64,000 nucleotides of DNA. It comes from an uncultured Verrucomicrobiota bacterium. GTDB taxonomy: Bacteria > Verrucomicrobiota > Verrucomicrobiia > Opitutales > Opitutaceae. Positions 17,173 to 25,684 of this stretch are shown here, one piece after another. The notes below the pieces were generated by a model, which had not been told where the DNA came from, searched no databases, and saw only the letters and a program-made list of their open reading frames with translations. The stretch is from positions 1 through 64,000 of the forward strand of contig CAIRBK010000051.1 of NCBI GenBank assembly GCA_903876795.1. Direction: 5' to 3'. Position numbers and translations under genes: made by a program. How positions within the stretch are numbered: the stretch's first letter is position 1; each line of letters opens with the position of its first letter.

Positions 17173-19671
17173 TTATTCCCAATCGTTGAGTTCGGTGGTC
17201 ACCGTCGGGGAGTAGCCCACCCACTGGAAGAAAGCTCTCATCTTCTCCTGAGTTTCGGACTGGATGACCCACTGCGGGAGCTCTTTGCGGTCTTTCAATG
17301 GCGAATCTTCGCGGAAGCGAAAGTCGCCGTTCTGTGGGTCTCGCAGGCCCGGATCTCGCCAGACTGAATCGGTCTCTTCGCCGCTGGCGATGGTTTGCGC
17401 CAGAGTGTATGTCTCGCCGATATTACGATCCTGAGGACTGCGACTAAGCCACAGTGCACGCTCCGAGTCGGGCGACCAGAAGGTGTTGCGGAAACCACGA
17501 TACGTCAGGGTGTTCATTCCCGGCGCGCGATTCACCAGCCAGTGGGTTTGGATGGCTTGGTTCTTCCCGAGCGCAACCACGACGCTATCCCGAATCATAT
17601 GCAGTCCCATGACGAGCGACTCGACAGTTCCGTGCACGTCCTTACGCCAGTCGGCGATTCCAAACAACACGGATGCGGAAGACGGACCGTCGCCATTACC
17701 AACCAAGAGGCTGTTTTCGATGATCGCCGAGCCGGTCTGCCACCAGTTGACCTCCGTCGATTCGTTCATGGCGATGAGCGTGCGACGTGCGACGAAGGGG
17801 CCTTGAGAAATTTCCCACTGAATACCGCCGCGGTTAAAGGCGAGGACACTATCTTCGACCAGCGCGCGTTTGCAGTTGATGTCCCACCAGAGAGCGGGGC
17901 CTGCGCAGACATTTCCGATAGCGGTATGGCCGCGCACGACTACGCCGACGGTGTTGTGGAATTTTACCCCACCGTACGCAAAGCCGGAATCTCCCGCACG
18001 CAGGGCACGCCAGCCGTTGAAGTTGGTGGTCACTTTCTCAAACAGGAGATCGATATTGTCGCCTGTGCTGATACCGCCTTTGCCGTTGTAGGCGGCTTCG
18101 ATGTTGCGGAGCGTCCAGTTCTGGCTTTTGGGGATGTTTAGTCCCACGGCGTTGTTCCAGAGGAAGCGGCAGTTTTCGATCAGCACGTTGCGGACGTTGT
18201 CCGGCGCCCAACGAATCACGCCTTCGTCCCAGCGCGAGGCGGTGTTGCAACGCTGGAAGGTGATGCCGCGAATGACGAGATTGCTCTTGCCGCCAAAGTT
18301 GACCAGCGACGGTCGCACGGTGTATTCGATATCGTCTGACGGCTTCTGGCCGACGGGAAGCCGGAGATAGACGCGCGGACCCTCCGGTGGCTGCGCGGAT
18401 ACGCCAAAAGTGAACGGGGCGGTCAGGGACATGGCGGGATCGCGGCGCTCCTTGAAAGTGAAGACCGGCTTTTGACTTGAGCGCGGCCAGGGCTTGGCGT
18501 CGTAAACGTCGAGGATGACCTGACGAGCTGGACGACTACCGATAAACAGTTGTTCGCTCTGCCAGCCGATGCGCCGGGTCATGCCCCAGGGATAATCCAC
18601 GGGCGGGCGCACTTCTTTCAAGGGGTGAGACCACAGCCCCCGACCCTCATCTTTCCATTGATTTGCTGGCAGCGGATCGGCTCCGCTCCAGATGACCTCG
18701 CCACCGGGTGCGGCTTCCAGGACCAAGAGCGCATCGCGCGTCGGGAAGCCCTGCCAGTTCACATCGGTCACCGCTTCGCGATAGGTTCCCGGCGAGATGA
18801 GAAGTTTGGTCGGGATGGCCTTGGACAATGCATCGCGGGCGGCGGCGAGGCCGGCTCGCAAGGTGCGGTAGTTGGTCGCTGTTTCGGGTGCTTCTGGGTT
18901 TATGGTGAGGGTTTGGCGGATTTCGGTCTCATCGATGGTTGCGCCGGTTACTTTGGAATAATGCACTTTGGGGTCCCAGGGTTTAACCTCCTCGGCGCTC
19001 AGAGGAGCCGGTGGTTTCGTGGTGACAGGCAGTGCCGCTAATTCAACCGAGGGCTCAAGACCCACGACACGAAAGTCCGCAACTTCCACCGTTTGATCGG
19101 CCGTTCGGTTGAATTGCAGGTAAAGTTCCAAGCCGCCGGGTTCTGCGCTGGATGCGACTTTCGCGGCCACTGCTTGCCGCACCCACCCTTGTTCCAGGGT
19201 GGACTTCATGTTTTCAGTCAAAATGATTCCCGCAGGACTGCTCGTCGTGCGAACGCCCACGGTCAGATAGCCAGTCTTTTTTTCATCGGAAGTAGTGCGG
19301 GTGCGCATCCAGAACTCCACATAGAGCACCGTTCCAGAACCGACGGGTGTCGCATTCAAGGCCTTCACCTGCACCGTCCAGAAGTTCACGCTGATTCCAG
19401 CGGAGGAAGCCAGGCTGTGCACTTTTTTAAGCGCGTCAGGGTGATCAATAACCGGATTAAACGAGGTGTTTTTTGTGGGTTTAAAGCCAGACAAGAGATC
19501 GGCGCCCCAAGGCTGGGTGCCCACGGAGGGGAGCACGCCGGGAGGTTCAATTGTTCTGAAAACTTCAACGGCTCCCAAATTGAGGGATAGGAGCAAAGGC
19601 AGCAGGAGCAGAACGGTGGAAAATGCGTGGAGCGGGCTGCGGCGTAATGTTTTTTGGGGGGATTTTTTCAT
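17173..19671 (-). CDS. Secreted right-handed beta-helix protein, 832 aa
   Basis: The product has an N-terminal membrane-directed segment (VLLLLPLLLSLNLGA, residues about 20-34) preceded by several Lys/Arg, consistent with a signal peptide. An N-terminal jelly-roll-like domain (to about 230) and a beta-helix follow, the same plan as the 861-residue protein at 6178-8763. The entry element is WSGADPLPANQWKDEG, then G-L-W-S-H-P. The helix carries NFNGWR, GVKFHN and ALWWDINCKR, the conserved Lys and Trp-x-Asp. Unlike the 936-residue copies there is no CBM9-like tail. It starts 17 bases after the DUF6259 gene stop. Substrate unknown. Confidence 0.7.
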   Translation of the reverse strand: MKKSPQKTLRRSPLHAFSTVLLLLPLLLSLNLGAVEVFRTIEPPGVLPSVGTQPWGADLLSGFKPTKNTSFNPVIDHPDALKKVHSLASSAGISVNFWTVQVKALNATPVGSGTVLYVEFWMRTRTTSDEKKTGYLTVGVRTTSSPAGIILTENMKSTLEQGWVRQAVAAKVASSAEPGGLELYLQFNRTADQTVEVADFRVVGLEPSVELAALPVTTKPPAPLSAEEVKPWDPKVHYSKVTGATIDETEIRQTLTINPEAPETATNYRTLRAGLAAARDALSKAIPTKLLISPGTYREAVTDVNWQGFPTRDALLVLEAAPGGEVIWSGADPLPANQWKDEGRGLWSHPLKEVRPPVDYPWGMTRRIGWQSEQLFIGSRPARQVILDVYDAKPWPRSSQKPVFTFKERRDPAMSLTAPFTFGVSAQPPEGPRVYLRLPVGQKPSDDIEYTVRPSLVNFGGKSNLVIRGITFQRCNTASRWDEGVIRWAPDNVRNVLIENCRFLWNNAVGLNIPKSQNWTLRNIEAAYNGKGGISTGDNIDLLFEKVTTNFNGWRALRAGDSGFAYGGVKFHNTVGVVVRGHTAIGNVCAGPALWWDINCKRALVEDSVLAFNRGGIQWEISQGPFVARRTLIAMNESTEVNWWQTGSAIIENSLLVGNGDGPSSASVLFGIADWRKDVHGTVESLVMGLHMIRDSVVVALGKNQAIQTHWLVNRAPGMNTLTYRGFRNTFWSPDSERALWLSRSPQDRNIGETYTLAQTIASGEETDSVWRDPGLRDPQNGDFRFREDSPLKDRKELPQWVIQSETQEKMRAFFQWVGYSPTVTTELNDWE

Positions 19672-19688
19672 GGGAAATCAAGAGGGAG

Positions 19689-21788
19689 TCAGGGCTTCAC
19701 GGCGGGCAGGCTGAAGACAACGAGCGCGACGGCGTGGCGTGGGAGGACTACGGTGGCGGGGTGCCCAGGCGTGATGGTCGCGCCGCCGATGCTGTCGTGG
19801 GCGGCGTAGGTGCCGTTTACCTGCAAGCCCACGGTGACGGTCATTTCAGGCAAATGGCTTTGGGAAAGCAGCACGCCGATGCGGTTGCCGTGGACGAAGG
19901 CGCGGGCCTCGACTTCGGGGTTGTCCACGGTGAAGCCGAGGGTGTCGCGGTAGTTTTCCGGCGCGAGGAGCTCAGGGTGGCGGGCGCGGAGGGCGTTTAC
20001 CTCACCGAGCCAGGCTTGGTAGTGCGGGACCTCGGCGATGGTTTTGCGGCAGCGGTAGATTTCGACGTCGCTGAGCAGGCCGAGCAGGAGGGCGAGGTTG
20101 ACGCGGCGTTCGACGTCGGTGCCGTCGCGGATGTCGCGGTCGGAGATCTGCACGCCGGGGAAGGTGTAGCGCGTCCATTCGACAAAGGCCGGATACTGCG
20201 GGCGCTCGCCCTTGGCCTGATAGTCGGCGTTGCGGGCGATGTAGCCCTGGCCATACCAGCCGTGGACAAAGTCGAACTGGTCGCCGACGGCATCGGCGAA
20301 GACCTCGACGCCGACGGCTAGTTGCGGATCTCGGGCGCGTGCATAGTCGCGGAGTTCTCCGCAGATGCGGCGTTTTGTAGCCCACGAGGTAAGATGTGGC
20401 ACGGGGTGGCCGTGGTCGGGGTCGTGGCAAGGATGTTCGCTAAGGCCGAGTTGATCGAAGAAGACGCCGTGGCAACCGAGGTCGGCGGCTTGGTCGATCA
20501 CGCCTTTGAGCACGTCGATCCATTCGGCGCAGTCGAGGCACATGGGGCTGAGTTCGACCGTGCCGTGGGTGCGGGTGTAGGTGGAGGCGTTGCCAAAGTT
20601 GTAGTATTCGCGGCGGATTTCGCCTGAGCGGGTCTTGATGGCGAGGCGGCGGCCTTTGGCCTTGTAGAAGGCCGATTCCATGTCCACGAGCCGACCGCTG
20701 GAGTAGAGGATGACGTGGCCGCCGAGTTCGTCTTGGAAGCGTCGGATGTTGACGCGCATGGCCTGCTCTCCGCCGAGTTCGGGGTCGGGGCGGTAGTCGG
20801 GGTATTGGCGATCCATCCCGCCGGGCCACCAGCCAAACATGAAGAGGCCTTTGACGCCGGCCTTGGCGCCGTCGGCGAAAATCTGCGGGAAGGAATCGTA
20901 GGGGAACTGGAGGGTTCCGTCTTGGTGCTTGAGGATGAGGCGTTGCCAACCGTTGAAGCCGCGCAGCCAGTCGGGACGGGGTGCGGGTTTGAACCAGGTC
21001 TCGGCCCAGGCGCGGTATTTGTCGGCGGCGATGTGCCAGGTGCCCGCGTAGGCGGAGAGGACGTAACCATCAAGGCGGATGGATTCACCGGGGCGGAGGG
21101 CGAGGTGTTTGGCGAAGCCGGCCTCGAAGTCCTCCTTGGCTGGGCCGTCGAGCCGCCAGAGGTGGATGGTGTCGCGGAAGGTGGTGTCGTGGCTGCCGAA
21201 GTAGAGGCCGGAGTCGGCGGTGGGCAGGGTGAAGCAGTTGGCGGCGGCGCTAAGCCCAGGGTAGCTAAGTTGCGCCTGCCAAACCTCGTGATCGTTGGTG
21301 ACGTAGTGGTGGTGGGTGAGCGGATAATGGCCACGGACAAACTGCTTCGCGTCGGGATGACGCTGGCCGCCCGCGAAAGTGGTGATGAGTCCTTGGCCCG
21401 GCTTTAGGCGCATTGTCCCGATCAGGGGGAACTGAAAGTCCTTGAGCGTGACGTCGTCGGTGTCGTTGCGCAATTCGGCCCACCAGTGGGCTTCGTCGCC
21501 GATGAGCCGCACGCCGAAGCTCAGCCGGATGGGAATCGCGCCGTAAGTTTTGGAGACCAGCTCGTCGTAATCAAAGCGCAGCTCCGTGGCCGAAATCCGG
21601 GCGATCGTGGCACTCGATCCACGGGCGAAAACCTCTTCCTGATAACGTTGGCCACGCTCGACGAAGAGCCGCCAGACGGGGCGTCCGCCGGCGTAGTCGT
21701 GGCCGGTGGCGGTTTCGGTAAAGGAGATGAGGGTTGCCGCGTCGCAGAACGTGAGACGCAGGGAAGCGGTGGCGATGAGGTGAGGCAT
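19689..21788 (-). CDS. DUF6259-type TIM-barrel protein, putative glycosidase
   Basis: The 699-residue protein has an N-terminal beta-sandwich of about 260 residues, a central barrel-like part and a small C-terminal beta domain. I recognise it as a DUF6259-domain protein. Features of retaining glycosidase-like barrels include GLFMFGWWPGGMD, CAEWIDVLKGVI, GVFFDQLGL and VGVEVFADAVGD, with Asp/Glu at strand ends that could be catalytic. No signal peptide is seen, so it should act in the cytoplasm. The gene lies between the dehydratase gene (45 bases) and the 832-residue beta-helix gene (17 bases). Decayed tails of related genes before two other beta-helix genes suggest a recurring DUF6259/beta-helix pairing. 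Biochemical function is unknown to me. Confidence 0.65.
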   Translation of the reverse strand: MPHLIATASLRLTFCDAATLISFTETATGHDYAGGRPVWRLFVERGQRYQEEVFARGSSATIARISATELRFDYDELVSKTYGAIPIRLSFGVRLIGDEAHWWAELRNDTDDVTLKDFQFPLIGTMRLKPGQGLITTFAGGQRHPDAKQFVRGHYPLTHHHYVTNDHEVWQAQLSYPGLSAAANCFTLPTADSGLYFGSHDTTFRDTIHLWRLDGPAKEDFEAGFAKHLALRPGESIRLDGYVLSAYAGTWHIAADKYRAWAETWFKPAPRPDWLRGFNGWQRLILKHQDGTLQFPYDSFPQIFADGAKAGVKGLFMFGWWPGGMDRQYPDYRPDPELGGEQAMRVNIRRFQDELGGHVILYSSGRLVDMESAFYKAKGRRLAIKTRSGEIRREYYNFGNASTYTRTHGTVELSPMCLDCAEWIDVLKGVIDQAADLGCHGVFFDQLGLSEHPCHDPDHGHPVPHLTSWATKRRICGELRDYARARDPQLAVGVEVFADAVGDQFDFVHGWYGQGYIARNADYQAKGERPQYPAFVEWTRYTFPGVQISDRDIRDGTDVERRVNLALLLGLLSDVEIYRCRKTIAEVPHYQAWLGEVNALRARHPELLAPENYRDTLGFTVDNPEVEARAFVHGNRIGVLLSQSHLPEMTVTVGLQVNGTYAAHDSIGGATITPGHPATVVLPRHAVALVVFSLPAVKP

Positions 21789-21833
21789 TGGGGGTAATCG
21801 GCGAGAGGCGATGGGAGGGGGAGGCGTAGGGGT

Positions 21834-23000
21834 TTAGGCCTTGAAGTAGCTCGTGGCGTCGGGGGGGCGGATGGCGGTGAGGGTGCCGTTGTAGTGGCGC
21901 AGGTCGCGCGGCTCGTAGGGATGTTTCGCGATGGCTTCCTCGTTGAGCTCGATGCCGAGGCCGGGGGCGTCGGGGATGGTCATGCGGCCATTGGCGAAGC
22001 GCATCTGCTCGTTGCAGATTTCGCGACGCCAGGGCACGTCCACGGCCATGGTTTCGTGGATGAAGAAATTCGGCGTGCAGGCGGCGAGCTGGAGGGTGGC
22101 GGCGTTGGCGACGGGGCCGCTGGGGTTGTGCGGGCAGACGGCGAGGTGGCGGGCCTCGGCCATGGCGGCGATTTTTTTGAGTTCGCCGATGCCGCCGCAG
22201 TGGGAGACGTCGGGCTGGATGAAGTCGGCGCAGCTCATTTCGAGAAAGCGCGAGGCTTCCCAACGGCTGTAAAGGCGTTCGCCGGCGGCGATGGGCACGC
22301 GGGTGCGTTGCTTGACCTCCTTGAGCGCGTCGAGGTTGTCGGGCGGGACGGGTTCCTCGAACCAGAGGATGTCGAACTTTTCCAACTCGCGGGCGATGCG
22401 CACGGCGGTGGCGACGTTGAAACGACCGTGGCCTTCGATGAGCAGATCGACCTGGTCGCCGACGGCTTCTTTCACCGCGCTGATGATGTCGAGCGCGAGG
22501 CGGAGGTCGGCCTTGGCGATGTCGAGGTAGGCGGAGCCGAAGGGGTCCCACTTGAGTCCGGCGAAGCCGGCGGCGACGGCCTCCTTGGCCTTGGCGGCGA
22601 ATTCGTCGGGGGTCTTGGCGGGGGCGAACCAGCCGTTGGCGTAGCAGGGCACGGAGTCGCGGACCTTGCCTCCAAGCAGTTGATACACGGGGACGCCGAG
22701 GGCTTTGCCCTTGATGTCCCAGAGGGCCATTTCGACGGCGGAAAGCGCGCTCATGTAAACCGGGCCGCCGCGAAAGTAGGTGCTCCGGTAGGCCTCGTGC
22801 CAGAGGGCTTCGATCTGGTGCGGGTCGCGTCCAACGAAGAGGCGGCCCAGTTCGCGGATGGCCTCGGCGACGGTGGTCTCGCGGTATTCGAGGGTGGCCT
22901 CGCCGATGCCGTGCAGTCCGTCGTCGGTGGTGACTTTGACAAAGACCCAGTTGGTGCGGTAGGCGTGGCAAATAAGAGGGGTGATGGCGGTGATTTTCAT
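21834..23000 (-). CDS. Enolase-superfamily acid-sugar dehydratase (DgoD-like)
   Basis: The 388-residue product belongs to the mandelate racemase/muconate lactonizing group and is closest in layout to D-galactonate dehydratase. Candidate metal ligands are E189 (in LIEGHGRF), E215 (WFEEPV) and E241 (AAGERLYSRWE). Candidate acid/base histidines are H191 and H291 (PHNPSGPV). These positions are offset by a constant +6 from the E. coli DgoD residues as I recall them (183, 185, 209, 235, 285). The first ligand, normally Asp, is Glu here. Family members dehydrate aldonates to 2-keto-3-deoxy acids. The start overlaps the MBL gene stop as ATGA. The substrate could be galactonate, fuconate or another aldonate. 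Confidence 0.8.
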   Translation of the reverse strand: MKITAITPLICHAYRTNWVFVKVTTDDGLHGIGEATLEYRETTVAEAIRELGRLFVGRDPHQIEALWHEAYRSTYFRGGPVYMSALSAVEMALWDIKGKALGVPVYQLLGGKVRDSVPCYANGWFAPAKTPDEFAAKAKEAVAAGFAGLKWDPFGSAYLDIAKADLRLALDIISAVKEAVGDQVDLLIEGHGRFNVATAVRIARELEKFDILWFEEPVPPDNLDALKEVKQRTRVPIAAGERLYSRWEASRFLEMSCADFIQPDVSHCGGIGELKKIAAMAEARHLAVCPHNPSGPVANAATLQLAACTPNFFIHETMAVDVPWRREICNEQMRFANGRMTIPDAPGLGIELNEEAIAKHPYEPRDLRHYNGTLTAIRPPDATSYFKA

Positions 23001-23725
23001 GCGAGATCCACAAGGGAAATGGGTTGGCCGACGACGAGGGTGCGGGCGGGGAGGCCGAGGACGGCGCAGCGTTCGAGGAAGGGCGCGGGGTCGGCCTGGT
23101 TTTCGGCGAAGAGGTCGTAGTGGTTGGGCACGGTGAGGCGCGGACGGAGGGTCTCGGCCAGCAGGGCGGCTTCGCGCCAGGTCATGTTGCCGAGGCGTCC
23201 ATTGATGCAGAGCAGCGCGAGGTCGAGACGCGGAGCGATTGTGGCGAGGCGGGCGGCTAGGTCTTTGGCCAAGGCGGTGGTGTATTCGGTATCGCCGCTG
23301 TGGTAGATCGTGAGTTCACCCACGCGGATGAGCAGACCGACGCCGCGCGGATCGCTGTGCAGCGTCGGCAGCGCGGTGACGGTGAACGGGCCGGTGGTGA
23401 CGGTTTCCCCCACGTCCAGTGATCGGATGCGGTCGTCGGAAACTCCCGAGGCCCGCGCCAGCGGGCGCACGCTGGCCGGGCCCAGCAGGCGGCAACGCGG
23501 ATGCGTGCGCAGAATCTCCGGCGCGCCGACGGGATCCCAGTGATCGACGTGGTTATGGGTGATGACCAGCAGGTCGGGCGCGAGCGCCGCCGCGTCCAGC
23601 GGGGCGGCGACGACGCGGGTGGCGCCCTTGGCCGTGGCGGCATCGCTGAGGTAAGGGTCAACGACAAGTCGCGCCGCGTCGTGCGCGAGCAGATAGCCGC
23701 TCTGCGAGAGCCAGGTGAGCTGCAT
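22997..23725 (-). CDS. MBL-fold metallo-hydrolase (UlaG-like), putative sugar lactonase
   Basis: The 242-residue protein shows the metallo-beta-lactamase metal-binding motif THNHVDHWD at about residues 56-64, a further conserved segment LPTLHSDPRGVG with a candidate His ligand, and HSGDTEY (ligand Asp). It is most like the UlaG group, which includes L-ascorbate-6-phosphate lactonase. It is translationally coupled to the dehydratase (ATGA) and lies 10 bases after the SDR gene. That order, dehydrogenase then hydrolase then dehydratase, suggests that it opens a sugar lactone. This role is inferred from neighbours; many MBL proteins of this type have other functions. Confidence 0.7.
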   Translation of the reverse strand: MQLTWLSQSGYLLAHDAARLVVDPYLSDAATAKGATRVVAAPLDAAALAPDLLVITHNHVDHWDPVGAPEILRTHPRCRLLGPASVRPLARASGVSDDRIRSLDVGETVTTGPFTVTALPTLHSDPRGVGLLIRVGELTIYHSGDTEYTTALAKDLAARLATIAPRLDLALLCINGRLGNMTWREAALLAETLRPRLTVPNHYDLFAENQADPAPFLERCAVLGLPARTLVVGQPISLVDLA

Positions 23726-23735
23726 GGTCGGCGGG

Positions 23736-24512
23736 TTAATGGATGTGCGCGCCGCCGTTCACATCGAGCACGGCCCCGGTGATGTAGCGGCCGCCTTCGC
23801 CGCACAGGAAGGCGACGGCTAGGCCGACGTCGCGCGGGTTGCCGATGCCGAGGGGCACGGAGGTGGCGATGTTGGAAATCTCCTCGGCGCTGTGGACGGT
23901 GCGCAGCAGCTCGGTATCAATGATGCCGGGAGCGACGGCGTTGACGCGGATGCCGACGGGCGCTCCGGTGCGGGCGAGGGTGCGGGTGAGGCCGAGCAGT
24001 CCGGCCTTGCTGGCGGAGTAGTGGGCGTGGCCCAGCAAAGCACCCCGTTCGGCGGCTACGGAACTGATGTTTACGATGCAACCGCCCCGCCGTTGCTCCA
24101 TCCGGGCGAAGGCTTCTTTGCTGCAAAGAAAGGCGCTGGTCAGATTGATGCGCAGCAGGTCGTTCCAATCGTTAAGCGTAGTATCCCGGATGGTTTGCGG
24201 CCGGGAGGTGCCGGCGTTGTTTACGAGAACATCGATCACCCGGCCATCTGCGTCGAGGTCGGCGAACAAGCGGCGGACGGCTGGCTCGTCGGACACGTCG
24301 ATTTGATGATAACCGGCGAACTTTTCCTTGGCCCTGAGGGCATGGATGGCCTCGGACGCATCTTTTTCGGCCGTGATGTCGGCTATGGCGATTTGGAATC
24401 CTTGATCCGCCAGGGTTTCAGCAATTCCACGACCAAGGCCGCGCGCAGCTCCGGTGATCAAGGCCAGGCGCGATGGCAACTGTGAGGAGGGGGAGAGGGT
24501 TGTCGAAAGCAT
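23736..24512 (-). CDS. SDR-family NAD(P)-dependent oxidoreductase
   Basis: A classical short-chain dehydrogenase of 258 residues. The Rossmann dinucleotide motif is TGAARGLG (20-27), the structural NNAG lies at 98-101, the catalytic Ser is near 150, and Y165-x-x-x-K169 is in HYSASKAG. The C-terminus (GAVLDVNGGAHIH) is of the common sugar or ketoacyl-reductase type. It is the first gene of the minus-strand cluster and lies next to the MBL-fold hydrolase and dehydratase genes. An aldose dehydrogenase role is therefore attractive, for example oxidation of L-fucose or D-galactose to the lactone. The sequence alone cannot tell this from a ketoreductase such as a 2-keto-3-deoxy-sugar-acid reductase. 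Start chosen at ATG 24512. Confidence 0.8.
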   Translation of the reverse strand: MLSTTLSPSSQLPSRLALITGAARGLGRGIAETLADQGFQIAIADITAEKDASEAIHALRAKEKFAGYHQIDVSDEPAVRRLFADLDADGRVIDVLVNNAGTSRPQTIRDTTLNDWNDLLRINLTSAFLCSKEAFARMEQRRGGCIVNISSVAAERGALLGHAHYSASKAGLLGLTRTLARTGAPVGIRVNAVAPGIIDTELLRTVHSAEEISNIATSVPLGIGNPRDVGLAVAFLCGEGGRYITGAVLDVNGGAHIH

Positions 24513-24524
24513 TCCCGAATATGC

Positions 24525-25511
24525 ATGGGTGCAGAGGAAATCCGCGACACTATGGCGTTATGTTTCAGAACGGAAAACTTACGTTTCTTTACCAAGGGGC
24601 TTGCTGATCGATTCCGGTATGTGCAGGACGTTTTTATGTCTCCCACGACTTTATTGACGGTGGCTCGTCTCCGGGCCAGCTCGGCGACGCTTTACCGGGT
24701 CTATGATGGTCCCGGTTTTGATCTCGGTGAATGGGTCAGGCTTATGCCCTCGACCGAGGCCTTCTGGATCGTGCGGGAAGGCCATGTGATAATCCGGATG
24801 GAAGGCGAAGAGTGGACGGCGCTTCCCGGGGATATCATGTGCCTGGGGATGGCCCCGCGGGAGCAATTCTTCTCAAGGGACCTGCGCTTGCTCTCCATCA
24901 ATCACGTTTGGAAAGATGCCGATGGCCGGCCCCACTTTTCGATCATTAAGCCGCTGCTTTTCCGCGCCAGCGAAGCGGTGGAGCTGGTGCGGGCGGCCGA
25001 GCGATTTCAACGTGAAACGGCTGGCTATATTGGAAATCCCGGTCTGCTGATGCCTTCCGTGGAGATTGACGCGAACAGCTATCAATCGATCAAGGGATGG
25101 CTGCACCTGTGGCTGGCGAGCTACGGCAGATTTCTCGACGAAAAGAAAGTCCAGTCGGCCGGCTGCACGCCCGTCGATGAAAGATTAAACCAAGCGCGGT
25201 CCATCTTGGATGGGGCGCCGCTGGATACCGAGCTTGATTACGCCGAGGTGGCTGCCAGCGCGGGCATAAGCCGCACCCAGCTGGAGCGTTTGTTTCGTTT
25301 GCAATATGGGACGACTCCCCACGCCTATTTCCAACGCCGGCGCGCGGAATACGCCTGCCATGCGCTTCTCGGTGGCGAGCTCTCCATCAAGGTGATCGCC
25401 CTTAATCTGGGGTTCCGGCACCTCTCGCGATTCTCCGGATGGTTTTCGGCCCGCGAGCATCACTCTCCGCGGGATTACCGGCGGGTGATGGGCGTTCAGG
25501 ACCCCAAGTAA
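24525..25511 (+). CDS. AraC-family transcriptional regulator, divergent to the SDR operon
   Basis: The C-terminal 100 residues form an AraC double helix-turn-helix: YAEVAASAGISRTQLERLFR, then IKVIALNLGFRHLSRFSGWF and SPRDYRR. The N-terminal part is a cupin-like sensor (FWIVREGHVIIRMEGEEW, LPGDIMCLG). From the first ATG the product has 328 residues, but this leaves only 12 bases to the divergent SDR start. The in-frame ATG at 24636 (MSPTTLLTVARL) would give 291 residues, a typical AraC size, and leave 123 bases for two promoters, so it is the more likely start. It probably controls the SDR/MBL/dehydratase cluster in response to a sugar. The ligand is unknown. Confidence 0.8.
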   Translation: MGAEEIRDTMALCFRTENLRFFTKGLADRFRYVQDVFMSPTTLLTVARLRASSATLYRVYDGPGFDLGEWVRLMPSTEAFWIVREGHVIIRMEGEEWTALPGDIMCLGMAPREQFFSRDLRLLSINHVWKDADGRPHFSIIKPLLFRASEAVELVRAAERFQRETAGYIGNPGLLMPSVEIDANSYQSIKGWLHLWLASYGRFLDEKKVQSAGCTPVDERLNQARSILDGAPLDTELDYAEVAASAGISRTQLERLFRLQYGTTPHAYFQRRRAEYACHALLGGELSIKVIALNLGFRHLSRFSGWFSAREHHSPRDYRRVMGVQDPK

Positions 25512-25684
25512 CTTCATTGGGTGCATAAATGTAAGGGATGGGAGTAGTAACGTGATTCCAGAGCCGGGAACGCGGAGGCCGGTTGGGCAAGGATCCGTAA
25601 CAACATGGCGCCCTGCCGTAAGTGGCGGGGGTTTACTAACAGGACCTTTTATAGGTTTTTCGGTTGTGTCTCCGATAACCTCTA

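Noticed and set aside
21571-23013. 480-residue minus-strand frame across the dehydratase gene
   Set aside because: Arg/His/Pro-rich composition; the dehydratase in the other frame has full family motifs.
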